From: Alkalitalea saponilacus | Lineage (GTDB): Bacteria > Bacteroidota > Bacteroidia > Bacteroidales > Marinilabiliaceae | NCBI RefSeq assembly: GCF_900168165.1 | Contig: NZ_FUYV01000016.1 | Location: 62,001-126,000, forward strand | Length of the DNA: 64,000 nt | Direction of reading: 5' to 3' | Part shown: positions 45,392 to 55,353 of the stretch, piece after piece | Layout of the letters: each line of letters starts with the position of its first letter | Position numbering within the stretch: position 1 is the first letter of the stretch | Program-made: the position numbers and the translations under genes | Notes under the pieces: generated by a model | Told to the model about the DNA's origin: nothing | What the model saw: only the letters and a program-made list of their open reading frames with translations | Databases searched by the model: none

Positions 45392-46123
45392 ATGAAAAGA
45401 GCGTTAAACATACTAAAATGGGTGTTTTTGGGGATTTATTTTCCCCTGATGCTTTCATTTGTTTCAGTCAGCTCGCGTTCCACAATCTGTATTGACGTTA
45501 ATGTGGTGATTCGGGATAGCATAGAGGCAGGTTTTGTTTCCGCTGCTGACATTCGTTCGAGTATACTCGATAAATATCCTGATTTGCTTGGTTCGCCCAT
45601 CAATAAGATTGATTTTTATAAGATGGAGAGTTTTGTAAATGAGCATACTGCCATCAAAACAACTCAGGTTTATAATACAGCCCGTGGGGTTTTACAGGTG
45701 ATGGTGAATCAGCATCAGCCAATTGTTCGGGTATTTGCCCCCGAAGGAACATATTATCTGGATTTGAATGGTCAGCGCATTCCCGTTTCCAATCGCTTTA
45801 CAGCGAGGGTTTTGGTAGCAAATGGTCATATCCCAGCCGATAAATCCGATTTGGTAAATGTGTCACGGTTAATTGCCACCGATCCGTTTTGGAATGCTCA
45901 AATGGAGCAAATCTACATTCGACGAAATAATGAGTACATATTGGTGCCGCGTGTTGGCGAACACTGGATTTTACTTGGTCAACCCGAAAGGGTTGAGCAA
46001 AAACTTGCGAAACTGAAGGCTCTTTATAAACAAGGTCTCGATCCGCTGGAATGGAATGAATATCAGTTGATTAATCTGAAGTATGAAAACCAGGTCATCT
46101 GTTCAAGAAACAGAGATTTGTAA
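45392..46123 (+). CDS. ftsQ: Cell division protein FtsQ
   Basis: 243 residues from the ATG at 45392; a TTG six codons upstream was not used. One membrane anchor (about 8-27) is followed by a POTRA-like part (VVIRDSIEAGFVSAADIRSSI) and the beta domain with YYLDLNGQRIPVSNRF, as in FtsQ/DivIB. It links FtsL and FtsB in the divisome periplasmic complex. Position between murC and ftsA is canonical. Confidence 0.9.
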   Translation: MKRALNILKWVFLGIYFPLMLSFVSVSSRSTICIDVNVVIRDSIEAGFVSAADIRSSILDKYPDLLGSPINKIDFYKMESFVNEHTAIKTTQVYNTARGVLQVMVNQHQPIVRVFAPEGTYYLDLNGQRIPVSNRFTARVLVANGHIPADKSDLVNVSRLIATDPFWNAQMEQIYIRRNNEYILVPRVGEHWILLGQPERVEQKLAKLKALYKQGLDPLEWNEYQLINLKYENQVICSRNRDL

Positions 46124-46165
46124 AAGAAAATATTGTTGTGTTGTTCAGGAAGCAGCAGCTTCCTA

Positions 46166-47539
46166 ATGAAAAATAGAAATATGATGAACCCCGAATCTAA
46201 ATTAATCGCAGCTGTTGACATCGGAACCACGAAGGTGGTTGCGGTGGTTGGTCGTAAATTGTCCAATGGTGGCATTGAGGTACTCGGCATTGAAAAAACT
46301 CCATCAACGGGAGTCAAGCGCGGAGTTATTTCAAACATCAGTGAAACGGTAAATGCCATACGAATGGCTGTGTCAAGTCTGGAGTCGCGACTGGACATAC
46401 ACATCACTGATGTGTATGTTGGAATGACCGGATATGCCATGAAGAGCTTTTCGAACAGAACGTATAAGTTCATTGAACCCAATAGCGAAATTTCTTCATT
46501 TGATGTTGACCAGTTGCGTAACGACAGCTACAGAATATCTCTGGATCCGGGAGAGAAAGTGGTGCATGTCATTCCACAGGATTACACCGTTGACAATGAG
46601 TCAGGTGAGAAGAATCCCGTAGGTATGTCCGGTCATCGCCTGGAAGGGTTCTTTCACGTGGTAATTGGCCGAATGCCCATTATAAAGGACATAGAAAAGT
46701 GCATTCATCGTGCAGGATTAAACCTGGCCGGTATTGTGCTTGAATCATTGGCTTCATCGCACGGGGTATTAACTGAAGAGGAGATGGAGGCGGGTGTTGT
46801 TATGATTGATATTGGTGGCGGAACCACTGATTTTGCCCTGTTTTACGATGGAATAATACGGCATACTGCCGTTATTCCTTTTGGAGGAAATACGGTTACA
46901 AATGATATCAAGGAGGGATGTTCCGTTTTACATAAGCAGGCAGAATCGCTTAAAAAACAATTTGGTTCAGCCATCGGAAGCATGACTCGTGAGGATATGG
47001 TGGTTGCAATTCCGGGAATGCCGGGTTGGGAAGCCAAAGAGATTTCCTTCCAAAATCTGGCCTATATCATCCAGGCTCGTATGGAAGAGATTATCGAGTA
47101 CATCGCCTACCATATTGAGAAATCGGGGTGCTACGATAAGCTTGGTGCAGGCATTGTTATTACCGGAGGAGGTGCTTTACTCAAAAATATTGCACATCTG
47201 GTAAAACTTAAAACGGGTCTTGATGTTCGCATTGGGCAGCCCGACAGATATTTAAGTAAGGTTGTATTACCCGATGAAGACAACGCTACCTATTCAACAG
47301 CCATCGGGTTATTACTAAGCAGCAGTTTGTATACCACGCCTAAATTTGTGGAACAGAAACTGTTTGATGCTTCTGTTGATGAAGATAGAGCGGAAAGCCC
47401 TAAACAGAAGAGAAATACACGAACCAAATCTGTGAAATCCAAAATAAGCAAGGAAGCCGGTTATATAACCGGCGACCTGTTTGGGAACCTGAAAAAGAGC
47501 ATAGCCGGGATCTTTGATGAAAAAGATGTGGAGATGTAA
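46166..47539 (+). CDS. ftsA: Cell division protein FtsA
   Basis: 457 residues from the ATG at 46166; ATGs at 46181 and 46184 are equally possible, while a TTG at 46133 is unlikely. Actin-fold phosphate loops are LIAAVDIGTTKVVAVV and MIDIGGGTTDFALF, with the late IVITGGGALLKNI adenosine motif. It tethers FtsZ to the membrane. The C-terminal tail (about 410-457) is basic and ends with KSIAGIFDEKDVEM, a plausible amphipathic membrane-targeting helix. Confidence 0.94.
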   Translation: MKNRNMMNPESKLIAAVDIGTTKVVAVVGRKLSNGGIEVLGIEKTPSTGVKRGVISNISETVNAIRMAVSSLESRLDIHITDVYVGMTGYAMKSFSNRTYKFIEPNSEISSFDVDQLRNDSYRISLDPGEKVVHVIPQDYTVDNESGEKNPVGMSGHRLEGFFHVVIGRMPIIKDIEKCIHRAGLNLAGIVLESLASSHGVLTEEEMEAGVVMIDIGGGTTDFALFYDGIIRHTAVIPFGGNTVTNDIKEGCSVLHKQAESLKKQFGSAIGSMTREDMVVAIPGMPGWEAKEISFQNLAYIIQARMEEIIEYIAYHIEKSGCYDKLGAGIVITGGGALLKNIAHLVKLKTGLDVRIGQPDRYLSKVVLPDEDNATYSTAIGLLLSSSLYTTPKFVEQKLFDASVDEDRAESPKQKRNTRTKSVKSKISKEAGYITGDLFGNLKKSIAGIFDEKDVEM

Positions 47540-47577
47540 TTTTTGTTTTAATTGAGAAGCTTGCAAATCAGTAGCAT

Positions 47578-49080
47578 ATGACAGATGATTTGATGAATTT
47601 TGAAATACCCAGTCACCGTTCTTCCATCATTAAAGTGATTGGAGTTGGGGGAGGAGGAAGTAATGCAGTAAACTACATGTACAATCTTGGCATTAAGGAT
47701 GTCAATTTTGTTGTGTGTAATACCGATGCCCAGGCTTTGGTTAACAGCCCGGTTCCAATTAAGGTTCAATTGGGTGAATCATTAACCGAAGGCCGGGGAG
47801 CTGGGAACAAACCTGACAGAGGCCGGCAGGCAGCTATTGAGAGTATTGGAGACTTAACCCGCGTTTTGGGAGACAATACAAAAATGGTCTTCATTACAGC
47901 CGGTATGGGTGGAGGAACCGGAACCGGAGCAGCTCCCGTGGTCGCACAAACGGCTAAGGATTTAGGCATTTTGACTGTTGGAATTGTGACCATTCCTTTT
48001 AAGTTTGAAGGAAAGGTCAGGATTTCTCAGGCCATTGATGGCATTGCTGAAATGGAAAAACATGTGGACTCTCTCCTGATTATTAATAATGAAAAATTGA
48101 GAGAGATGTACGGGGATTTGAAATTAAGCAATGCATTTTCCCGTGCTGATAATGTTTTGGCAACTGCTGCCAAAGGAATTGCTGAAATCATCACTGTACA
48201 CGGATACATCAACGTGGATTTTGCCGATGTTGAAACCGTGATGAAAGATAGTGGTGTAGCCATCATGGGATCGGGAACCGGAATTGGTGAATTCCGTGCC
48301 ATTGATGCCATTCAGGCTGCACTTGAATCGCCACTGTTGAATAACAACAAAATTGAAGGAGCAGGTAATATCCTCCTGAACATTACATCCGGTAAGGATG
48401 AAATAACCATGGACGAGGTTGGTCAAATTACCGATTATGTGCAGGATGTAGTTGGGCATTCAGCATCCATCATCTGGGGAACCGGAAATGAAGAGAGTCT
48501 GGATGATGAAGTAACTGTTACCATTATAGCAACCGGTTTTGCCTACAGCAATATGGTTGAACCTACACCGGCCGTTCCTGAGAAAAAAGTAACTCGCCTC
48601 GAAATGGATTCTGAAGGCAATCTCACTCCTGTGGGTGACGAATCTCCATCTTTTGTGGACAGTGATGATGAAATTGAGATGGATGATTTACCTCCAAGGG
48701 TTGTCCAGTTTTCGGATGTGGATAAGGAAAGAGAGAGGAGGATAGAGCTTCTATATGGAAAACCGGAAAAAGAGAAGAAAAAGACCAGCGATGAGGATGA
48801 TATTTTTGCCGTGGATGATGAAATCGAGCCGCGTTTATTTGATAAGAGGTCTGATGATTCGGTTGTTTCTGTAGATCCAGAGGATTTACTTGATGAAAAA
48901 CGAATTGATGAAATTGAAAATGTTCCTGCGTATAAACGCAGGAATGTGCGTCCGGAGAACCAATCCTCATCAGTTTCAGTTAAAGATGAGCCACGTGTTT
49001 CCAGATTTTCCATAACCGATAATGGTGGTAAGCCAAAAATCAGTCCGAACAACCGGTATTTGCACGATAATGTCGATTAA
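47578..49080 (+). CDS. ftsZ: Cell division protein FtsZ
   Basis: 500 residues. Tubulin-like GTPase with GVGGGGSNAVN (22-32) and the GTP signature GMGGGTGTG (109-117); the T7 loop NVDFADVETVMKDSG gives GTP hydrolysis. From about residue 325 a long acidic linker leads to a conserved tail (PAYKRRNVRP ... RYLHDNVD) that replaces the E. coli-type C-terminal peptide. It builds the Z ring. The gene begins 38 nt after ftsA. Confidence 0.97.
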   Translation: MTDDLMNFEIPSHRSSIIKVIGVGGGGSNAVNYMYNLGIKDVNFVVCNTDAQALVNSPVPIKVQLGESLTEGRGAGNKPDRGRQAAIESIGDLTRVLGDNTKMVFITAGMGGGTGTGAAPVVAQTAKDLGILTVGIVTIPFKFEGKVRISQAIDGIAEMEKHVDSLLIINNEKLREMYGDLKLSNAFSRADNVLATAAKGIAEIITVHGYINVDFADVETVMKDSGVAIMGSGTGIGEFRAIDAIQAALESPLLNNNKIEGAGNILLNITSGKDEITMDEVGQITDYVQDVVGHSASIIWGTGNEESLDDEVTVTIIATGFAYSNMVEPTPAVPEKKVTRLEMDSEGNLTPVGDESPSFVDSDDEIEMDDLPPRVVQFSDVDKERERRIELLYGKPEKEKKKTSDEDDIFAVDDEIEPRLFDKRSDDSVVSVDPEDLLDEKRIDEIENVPAYKRRNVRPENQSSSVSVKDEPRVSRFSITDNGGKPKISPNNRYLHDNVD

Positions 49081-49092
49081 AAGTAGAAGATT

Positions 49093-49542
49093 ATGAGTTT
49101 GTTTGAAAAAGTAAATGAAGATATTAAGTCAGCGATGAAAGCGCGCGAAAGGGTGCGTCTGGACGCACTCAGATCCATCAAAAAAGAGTTGCTTGAGGCA
49201 CGTACGGCCAAAAATGCGGGTGGTGAAGTGTCTGAGTCCGATGAGATTCGGATTTTACAGAAAATGGTAAAGCAAAGACGCGATTCTGCGGAGATTTATG
49301 CTACCCAAAATCGTCAGGAGATGGCCGATCAGGAGAATCACGAGGCTGAAGTAATATCAGCCTATCTTCCGGCTCAGTTAACCACTGAAGAGCTTGAATC
49401 TGCCGTGAAAGAGATCATCGTAACTACAGGAGCTTCATCCATGAAAGAGATGGGTAAGGTGATGGGAGTAGCTTCTTCTATGCTTGCCGGTAAAGCTGAT
49501 GGAAAAGATATTTCAGCCATGGTAAAGAAGTTGTTGAGCTAA
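49093..49542 (+). CDS. YqeY/GatB-like domain protein
   Basis: 149 residues. The KSAMKARERVRLDALRSIKKEL start, the QRRDSAEIY middle and the VMGxxxxxLxGKADGKDISAMVKKLL end are the YqeY family pattern, related to the tail domain of GatB that grips tRNA. It probably binds tRNA or assists amidotransferase; its own role is unproven. It lies 12 nt after ftsZ and is the last gene of the operon. Confidence 0.9.
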   Translation: MSLFEKVNEDIKSAMKARERVRLDALRSIKKELLEARTAKNAGGEVSESDEIRILQKMVKQRRDSAEIYATQNRQEMADQENHEAEVISAYLPAQLTTEELESAVKEIIVTTGASSMKEMGKVMGVASSMLAGKADGKDISAMVKKLLS

Positions 49543-49564
49543 TAAATTATTGAGAGTATGATAT

Positions 49565-49597
49565 AAAAACGGCTGCTTCACAGAAGCAGCCGTTTTT
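49565..49597. terminator. Bidirectional terminator between the dcw cluster and ppiD
   Basis: Arms AAAAACGGCTGCTTC and GAAGCAGCCGTTTTT (15 bp, perfect) around an ACA loop, with A and T tracts on either side. It can end the dcw operon on the plus strand and the convergent foldase gene on the minus strand. Confidence 0.93.
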
Positions 49598-49642
49598 AGT
49601 TATATCCTTCTAAGCAGTTTATCTGCTCTGGGTTTTAAACTT

Positions 49643-51736
49643 CTAATAAAATCTTAATCTTCTGTCAACTATTGAAGCCTCATCTATCATGTTTTCAATT
49701 AGCTGATGGTCGACTTTCATGGTCAGATTCTGGTTGATTTCACGCATGATGTTCTCTACTGAAGGCTCTCGTTCTTCAATATTGGTTACTCGTACCACAT
49801 AAACGCCATTGTTTCCTCTTACAGGTACAGAAATCTGGTTTAGTGGTGCATGAGCGGCCAGAGAAACCAACGCAGGTTCAACGCCGGCACCTGGAACCTG
49901 AAATGATCCAAAAGTAACACCATTTGCTACCATTACTGTTTCACCAAGTGCTTCTGCAATGGCTACCATATCTAATCCGGTAGCTGTTTTTTCCTGGAAT
50001 CTCGCTTTCAAAATCTCCGCTTTTTTATCATTGCGTAATTGGCGTTCAATTTCGCTTCTTACGTCAGCCAAAGGTCTTACTCCTTCTCTGTTAACAGTTG
50101 TGAGATGAGCCACTACAAACTGGTCGCCAAGTTCAAATGCGGGCGACATGGCTCCTTCTGATGCATCATATGCCCATCTTACCACTTCTCTTGAATTTTG
50201 AAGAGCGCCAACCGATCTGTCATTCTCTCTGATGTTACGACCAAAACGTTTGGTTAATCCTTCCTCTTCAATTGCCTGATTAAATTTCTCAGGTGTATTA
50301 TTTACAGCGGCAAAACGGGTTGCCCTAGTGTATACATCCTGATAAGTTCTGGAACTGTAGTTGATGTTTCTTGCCAGTGTTGCAATCTGGTATTTAGGTG
50401 TTGGTCTGCCTTGTTGTTGAATGTTGATGATATGCACACCAAACTGAGTTTCAACTTTTACAATGTCACCGGTGCTTCCCTGAAAAGCAGCATCATTGAA
50501 TGGCTGAACCATCATTCCTTCTCGGAACCAACCCAGGTCACCTCCGTTAACGGCTGATCCGGGGTCTGTTGAATACTCACGGGCCAGTGTGGCAAAATTT
50601 GCACCGCCTCTTATTAAATTCATTAAACTGTCAGCTACGGTGTGACTCTCTGCCGGTGTCATTTCCTGAATTAATATATGACGTGCACGTACAGAATCAG
50701 GAATATTATTGACGGCAACCAGACGGGTTAATCTGTAGCTCTCATTTTCAAGATAGGGCCCATGTACATCACCAACTGAAGCATTGGTCACAAACTGCTC
50801 TAGTCTGGAACTTAATTCTGATGCACGATAGTTTCGACCTGTAAACGGCTCATCAGAGTTCAGATTAACAAATTGAGCAGCGTCAAGATCCTCCGCCGAG
50901 AAACGATCATACATATTGTTGATCCAATCCTCAGCAGCACGTCTGTCCTCCTCAGTTGGCTCAATAACAAAAGTCACATACTCTATGGTTCGTGATGCCT
51001 CTTGTTTAAATCTGTTACGGTTTCTGTTGTAAAAATCTCTGATTTCGTTGTCGGTAACAGTTACATCAGCATCGTCGATGGATGTAAACCTTGCAGTAAC
51101 AAATTCAAAGTCAACAGCATGACTTCTGGAGCTTATTTCAGAATCTTTCCATAGTGATGGTACAAACATACCTCTTTTGATGGCGGTGGAGAATTTGTTG
51201 TAGGCTCTTTCATTCATGAGCTGCTCTTCCATCATCATCCAATAGAAATATGCAATGTGGTCACTGTTTTTCATCATCAAGAAGTTGATAACCTGTTGTT
51301 GGTCAAACGCTCCTGTTTGTGGGTTAGCAAATAAGGGATGCTGACGAATGGCTGGGTGAATGTTCCTTCCGGTTACCATGTCCATCAACTCGTCTGATGT
51401 AACGCTAATTCCAAGTTCTTCATATTGCTCTTCCAGCAGGATCTGATTGATCATTTGCATCCAGACCTCTTCTCTTAACCTGTGTACCTCTTCCTCTGAG
51501 AGGGAGGATACTCCACGGTTGAGTTTGTTGAACTCTTCCATCTCGGTTACTCTATTCTGGAATTCCTGGATGCTTACTGAGGTGCCGTTTATATTTGCGA
51601 CTTCATCCTGAGATCCTGAAAATACAGAACCTCCAGACCCCATAAAATCCATCATGATAAATGCAAACAGGGCAAAGCCAATAAATATGGCTACAAGAAG
51701 ACCTCCTTTTCTACGTAATGTTTCTAAAGTTGCCAT
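49643..51736 (-). CDS. PpiD/SurA-type membrane-anchored peptidylprolyl isomerase
   Basis: 697 residues. One N-terminal membrane anchor (about 12-33), a SurA-N/PpiD-like chaperone region (about 45-230), a parvulin domain (about 349-446; ARHILI, FATLAREYSTDPGS, GGDLGWFREGMM) and a second, weaker parvulin-like tail (about 530-680). It folds outer-membrane and periplasmic proteins as they leave the Sec channel. It ends a minus-strand string of envelope genes and may have its own promoter in the 142-bp gap upstream. Confidence 0.9.
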   Translation of the reverse strand: MATLETLRRKGGLLVAIFIGFALFAFIMMDFMGSGGSVFSGSQDEVANINGTSVSIQEFQNRVTEMEEFNKLNRGVSSLSEEEVHRLREEVWMQMINQILLEEQYEELGISVTSDELMDMVTGRNIHPAIRQHPLFANPQTGAFDQQQVINFLMMKNSDHIAYFYWMMMEEQLMNERAYNKFSTAIKRGMFVPSLWKDSEISSRSHAVDFEFVTARFTSIDDADVTVTDNEIRDFYNRNRNRFKQEASRTIEYVTFVIEPTEEDRRAAEDWINNMYDRFSAEDLDAAQFVNLNSDEPFTGRNYRASELSSRLEQFVTNASVGDVHGPYLENESYRLTRLVAVNNIPDSVRARHILIQEMTPAESHTVADSLMNLIRGGANFATLAREYSTDPGSAVNGGDLGWFREGMMVQPFNDAAFQGSTGDIVKVETQFGVHIINIQQQGRPTPKYQIATLARNINYSSRTYQDVYTRATRFAAVNNTPEKFNQAIEEEGLTKRFGRNIRENDRSVGALQNSREVVRWAYDASEGAMSPAFELGDQFVVAHLTTVNREGVRPLADVRSEIERQLRNDKKAEILKARFQEKTATGLDMVAIAEALGETVMVANGVTFGSFQVPGAGVEPALVSLAAHAPLNQISVPVRGNNGVYVVRVTNIEEREPSVENIMREINQNLTMKVDHQLIENMIDEASIVDRRLRFY

Positions 51737-51878
51737 TCGAAATACAGATTTAATATTTAGCTTTTTAAAACAGGCTACGAATATACAAAAAAATGCTTTA
51801 CATGATTCTAAACCTGATTAAATCATATATTTATATGTGAAGCGCCATGTTGTGTTAAAGCAATAAGTGTTTTGTATG

Positions 51879-53141
51879 TCAGTCTTTTATAGAGATTTGA
51901 ACGAGTTCGACCTTGGATTTTGTCGCTTCAATTATCTGTATGTTGAAATGTTTAAAATCTAACTCTTCATTTGGCGCCGGAATGGCTTCGTTTTTGAATA
52001 AAATAAGGCCTGCAAGCGTTTCGTAATTGTCCGATACCGGGAGTTGCAAGGTAGGGTATTTGTCGTTTAGGTAGTCTATCTCAAAGCGACCACTGAATTG
52101 ATAGGTGTATTCGTCAATCTGTTTCTCAATCAAATCAGATGTGTCGTGTTCATCATCTATTTCTCCGAAAATTTCCTCTAGGATATCCTCCAGAGTCACA
52201 ATTCCTGCTGTGCCACCAAATTCATCAACAACCAGTGCGATGCTTTTATGCTCTTTGGTAAAGGTTTCAAGTAGTTTGCTGGCTGCCATCGTTTCCGGTA
52301 CAACCGATAATGGACTGATGATGTTCCTTAATCGTTGTGGATTTCTAAACAGGGATGAAACATGCACATACCCAATGATGTCGTCAATGTTTTCTTTGAA
52401 AATTAGGATCTTAGAGTGTCCTGTTTCAATAAATTTTTGTCTGATGTTATCCAGTGTTTCGTCAATATCACACGCCGCAATTTCTGTTCGGGGTATCAGA
52501 CATTCTCTTACTTTTATGTTGGAAAAATCCAGTGCATTCTTGAAAAACTTCATCTCTTCCGGCATGGGTTCGTCTTCATCTGCTTTTTCCTGATGTTCGG
52601 TTATGAGATGACTCAAGTCAACCGCGCCAATAACTATGCTGCTGTCTATAGGAGTGCCAGGGGCTTTCAATATTTTCCTTATGAAAAAATTGGAAAAACC
52701 TAATACGAGTTTTGAAAATGGGAAAAATATTGAGTAAAAGATGAAAAGGGGAATGGAAAGAAGGTTTAAGGTAAACCCGGGGTTTAATCTGAATAGGATT
52801 TTGGGGAGAAATTCAGCAACAACAAGTATGATGATGGTGCTTATGATTGTCTGGATAAACAACACAGGAAAATCGCTTTCGAAGAAGCGATTTATTTCGG
52901 GTTCTATCAGGTTGGCCATATATATACCATATACCACCAATGCGATGTTATTTCCTATTAATATGGTAGAAATGAAAAGCCCCGGATTGGTATGAAACCG
53001 ATCGGTTATTTTGCTCAAACGCGGTGTGCGCTTGCGATTAAGCTCAATCAGAAGTTTGTTGGAGGAAAGAAAAGCCATCTCACTTCCTGAGAAGAATGCT
53101 GAAAGAATTAAAGTAAGCAGAATAACAGATGCCTGATCCAT
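51879..53141 (-). CDS. CNNM/CorC-type membrane protein (DUF21-CBS-CorC_HlyC)
   Basis: 420 residues. An N-terminal DUF21 domain with three or four membrane segments (FFSGSEMAFLSSNKLL, about 1-180), two CBS domains (about 200-325; IPRTEIAACD, VDEFGGTAGIVTLEDILEEI) and a C-terminal CorC_HlyC domain (about 340-418). This group is linked to Mg2+ or Co2+ efflux and is often called hemolysin-like without evidence of haemolysis. In Bacteroidota a member sits regularly between lptC and the PpiD-like gene, so an envelope role is possible. Confidence 0.88.
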   Translation of the reverse strand: MDQASVILLTLILSAFFSGSEMAFLSSNKLLIELNRKRTPRLSKITDRFHTNPGLFISTILIGNNIALVVYGIYMANLIEPEINRFFESDFPVLFIQTIISTIIILVVAEFLPKILFRLNPGFTLNLLSIPLFIFYSIFFPFSKLVLGFSNFFIRKILKAPGTPIDSSIVIGAVDLSHLITEHQEKADEDEPMPEEMKFFKNALDFSNIKVRECLIPRTEIAACDIDETLDNIRQKFIETGHSKILIFKENIDDIIGYVHVSSLFRNPQRLRNIISPLSVVPETMAASKLLETFTKEHKSIALVVDEFGGTAGIVTLEDILEEIFGEIDDEHDTSDLIEKQIDEYTYQFSGRFEIDYLNDKYPTLQLPVSDNYETLAGLILFKNEAIPAPNEELDFKHFNIQIIEATKSKVELVQISIKD

Positions 53142-53220
53142 TGGTTGCGGTTTTCTTTCCTGAGTTTAAATGAGGTTTAAAGTTAGTAATTTCTTTAAAG
53201 ATTAAAAACCGTATGGTTTT

Positions 53221-53925
53221 TTAATCTTCTGAAATTGTTGGTCGTTGTTGATTTATTTCGGGCGCGATTTCTTCCGGTTCATCTGCTGAAGCAGTTCCGG
53301 TTTGTATATCATCAACCTGCAAAATGCCACTGATGTTTTTAATGATGTAGTTTTGCATTCTTTCATCTGACTCAAATCCGTAACCGGTAATGATTTCGGT
53401 GTCGGTGGTAATTTTTATAAACTGATCTGAATAGATGATCTCTTTTTGCGCATCCCAAAAAAGCAACTCGGTATTGATTACATCTCCGTCGGTATTAACT
53501 GCTTCAACATCGTTGCGCAGTTCCCATAAATCGTCGTCCTGATAGTATATGGCTTCGTTACTTTTTATCTGAGCATCAACCTCTTGCTCGTTATTATAAA
53601 CGAAAAGGTGAAGGCCTTTGGGGAATTCAATAGTTGGCTCTTTTCGCTGATCAAATTGAAGCATTTCGGGTGTTATAAACTGATATTTTATTTTACCCGA
53701 ATCGGTAATGGTTGCTGTCAGATCATGAAGGATCAAACTTGGCAGTTCTTCCCGGTTGGTGAGTTCCTGTATCTCTTCCGGCCTGTTGGGTTTACAGGAG
53801 GAAACAGAAACCATTAAGGCAAGTAGTATAAATATACTACTTGCCTTAATGATTTTAATCCTATATAAAGGTGCTGTTTTCAAGTGAGCACAATTATTAT
53901 CTGGTTCGTACTGTGGTTCTCTCAT
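53221..53925 (-). CDS. lptC: LPS export protein LptC
   Basis: 234 residues from the ATG at 53925. The lipobox VSVSSC has Cys44 as lipidation site, and the long N-region of about 27 residues hints at the alternative TTG start at 53880. The mature part has the LptC beta-jellyroll pattern: LTATITDSGKIKYQFITPEM and WELRNDVEAVNTDGDVINTELLFWDAQKEIIYSDQFIKI. It passes LPS from LptBFG to LptA in the periplasm. It overlaps the upstream TPR gene by 29 nt. An acidic, proline-rich tail of about 25 residues follows the domain. Confidence 0.88.
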   Translation of the reverse strand: MREPQYEPDNNCAHLKTAPLYRIKIIKASSIFILLALMVSVSSCKPNRPEEIQELTNREELPSLILHDLTATITDSGKIKYQFITPEMLQFDQRKEPTIEFPKGLHLFVYNNEQEVDAQIKSNEAIYYQDDDLWELRNDVEAVNTDGDVINTELLFWDAQKEIIYSDQFIKITTDTEIITGYGFESDERMQNYIIKNISGILQVDDIQTGTASADEPEEIAPEINQQRPTISED

Positions 53926-55252
53926 TTATCCATCCACCTACAGTGTATGAGGATCCGGTTTCAAGTCCTCTGAAGAATATCTCTTCGGTGGCAGGGAAAT
54001 GCTCGGAGAAAGCTCTGATTTGCGAATTTGCCTCTGACTCAAATGATGAATCAACGGATTTGGCTCTCATAAATTTATCTACTGCTGCCCAGTATACAGC
54101 TTTCTTTTCAAAATCATCGTTTCCTACCTGATCAGCCGCCGCTGCATAGGCTCTGCCAATGGTCATAAACGGAGCACCCCAATTAGGTCTTGCATCAATA
54201 GCACGTAGCGCATATCTTCTGGATGCAGGGTAGTTTCCTTTTGACAGATGAATCTGAGCCAATTGGTGCAAATATTCACCTCGTTGATTATCATCTTCGG
54301 TGAGTTCTATAGCTTCACCAAAATATTCAATGGCTCTGTCGAAATTGCTGGCTTTAAGATGCATTCTGGCCAACCCGTATGCAGATGCTCCAGATGGTTC
54401 AATGTTGTGCTGATATTCAGAAACCTGATATAGCAATTCAGAGTCCTCGCATAAACCTCTGGCCAATAGTTGGTTTACTCTTCTTAGCCAGCTTAGGTCG
54501 TACTTATTTTCTTCCAGTTGAGGTGCATATATTCTTTCAATTACCTCACAATTAGCTGCGCCACTGTTTGCAAACAAGCTTTCAGCACTCTCTTTAACAG
54601 TGTTAAGTGTTTCATGCTGGCTGGCGAAACTTTGATCTCTTAACTGAAAATCTACTATTTCTGAAACAATAGTGTAGTTTTTTACAAGATCTTCGGCAGT
54701 TAATTCACCCATTCGATAAAGTTGAACCGAACTGCTCATGTACGTTGCTAATACAGGAACTTGCGACCGGCGATTCAATTCGTTTATCGACTCGTCAAGC
54801 AACACATAGGCCTCGCGAAGAACCTGATTGTCATTTCGCTTATATCGTAGCATATCAAGTGCTTTGAGACCTTTTATAATAGGGGTAGGAACCCTTGGAT
54901 GATCTCCGAAATATTCCATCCTCTGGTTGTGTACGCGCATTAAAAGTTGATAGAGTTCTTCAAATTTTGCGGGGTCTCTTGTTTCTGCCAGTCTCTGGCG
55001 CACCATGTTTATGCCGTCAATGTAAATATTAACGTGCGCTGCCGGACACTCATCAAGTACTTGTATCCATGAATTCCACGCATCGTTGATGTTATTATTA
55101 CGAAAATCTTCTGAATAGAGAGACAGATTACGGATACAACGAATGCTGTCTTCGCCTATTCCGTACCTGGTGCCGGACTCTAATCCCGTTTGTGCTACAG
55201 TTTGAGTTAATGTGATGATTAACCCAATAGCAATTAATTTTATCGCTTTCAT
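53897..55252 (-). CDS. Secreted TPR-repeat protein of the envelope cluster
   Basis: 451 residues with a Sec signal peptide (about 1-20). Helical pairs are seen through the protein, and the clearest TPR units lie near 290-400 (YGLARMHLKASNFDRAIEYFGEAI, YLHQLAQIHLSKGNYPASRRYALRAI). Periplasmic or outer-membrane associated. The function is unknown; it is between an outer-membrane barrel gene and lptC, and overlaps lptC by 29 nt, so a job in outer-membrane building is the natural guess. Confidence 0.8.
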   Translation of the reverse strand: MKAIKLIAIGLIITLTQTVAQTGLESGTRYGIGEDSIRCIRNLSLYSEDFRNNNINDAWNSWIQVLDECPAAHVNIYIDGINMVRQRLAETRDPAKFEELYQLLMRVHNQRMEYFGDHPRVPTPIIKGLKALDMLRYKRNDNQVLREAYVLLDESINELNRRSQVPVLATYMSSSVQLYRMGELTAEDLVKNYTIVSEIVDFQLRDQSFASQHETLNTVKESAESLFANSGAANCEVIERIYAPQLEENKYDLSWLRRVNQLLARGLCEDSELLYQVSEYQHNIEPSGASAYGLARMHLKASNFDRAIEYFGEAIELTEDDNQRGEYLHQLAQIHLSKGNYPASRRYALRAIDARPNWGAPFMTIGRAYAAAADQVGNDDFEKKAVYWAAVDKFMRAKSVDSSFESEANSQIRAFSEHFPATEEIFFRGLETGSSYTVGGWINERTTVRTR

Positions 55253-55353
55253 GATCCTGTGGTTTTAAATTGCCTTTCCTGAGTCCTTGAACAGAATGTT
55301 CTTCTATGGACTCTAAGTTGCTGTTATGATTGTGTTTGTTGATTCTAATTTAG

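Noticed and set aside
48543-49052. Long serine-rich frame opposite the ftsZ linker
   Set aside because: It is the antisense of the acidic FtsZ linker; the serine bias follows from complementing Asp/Glu codons.
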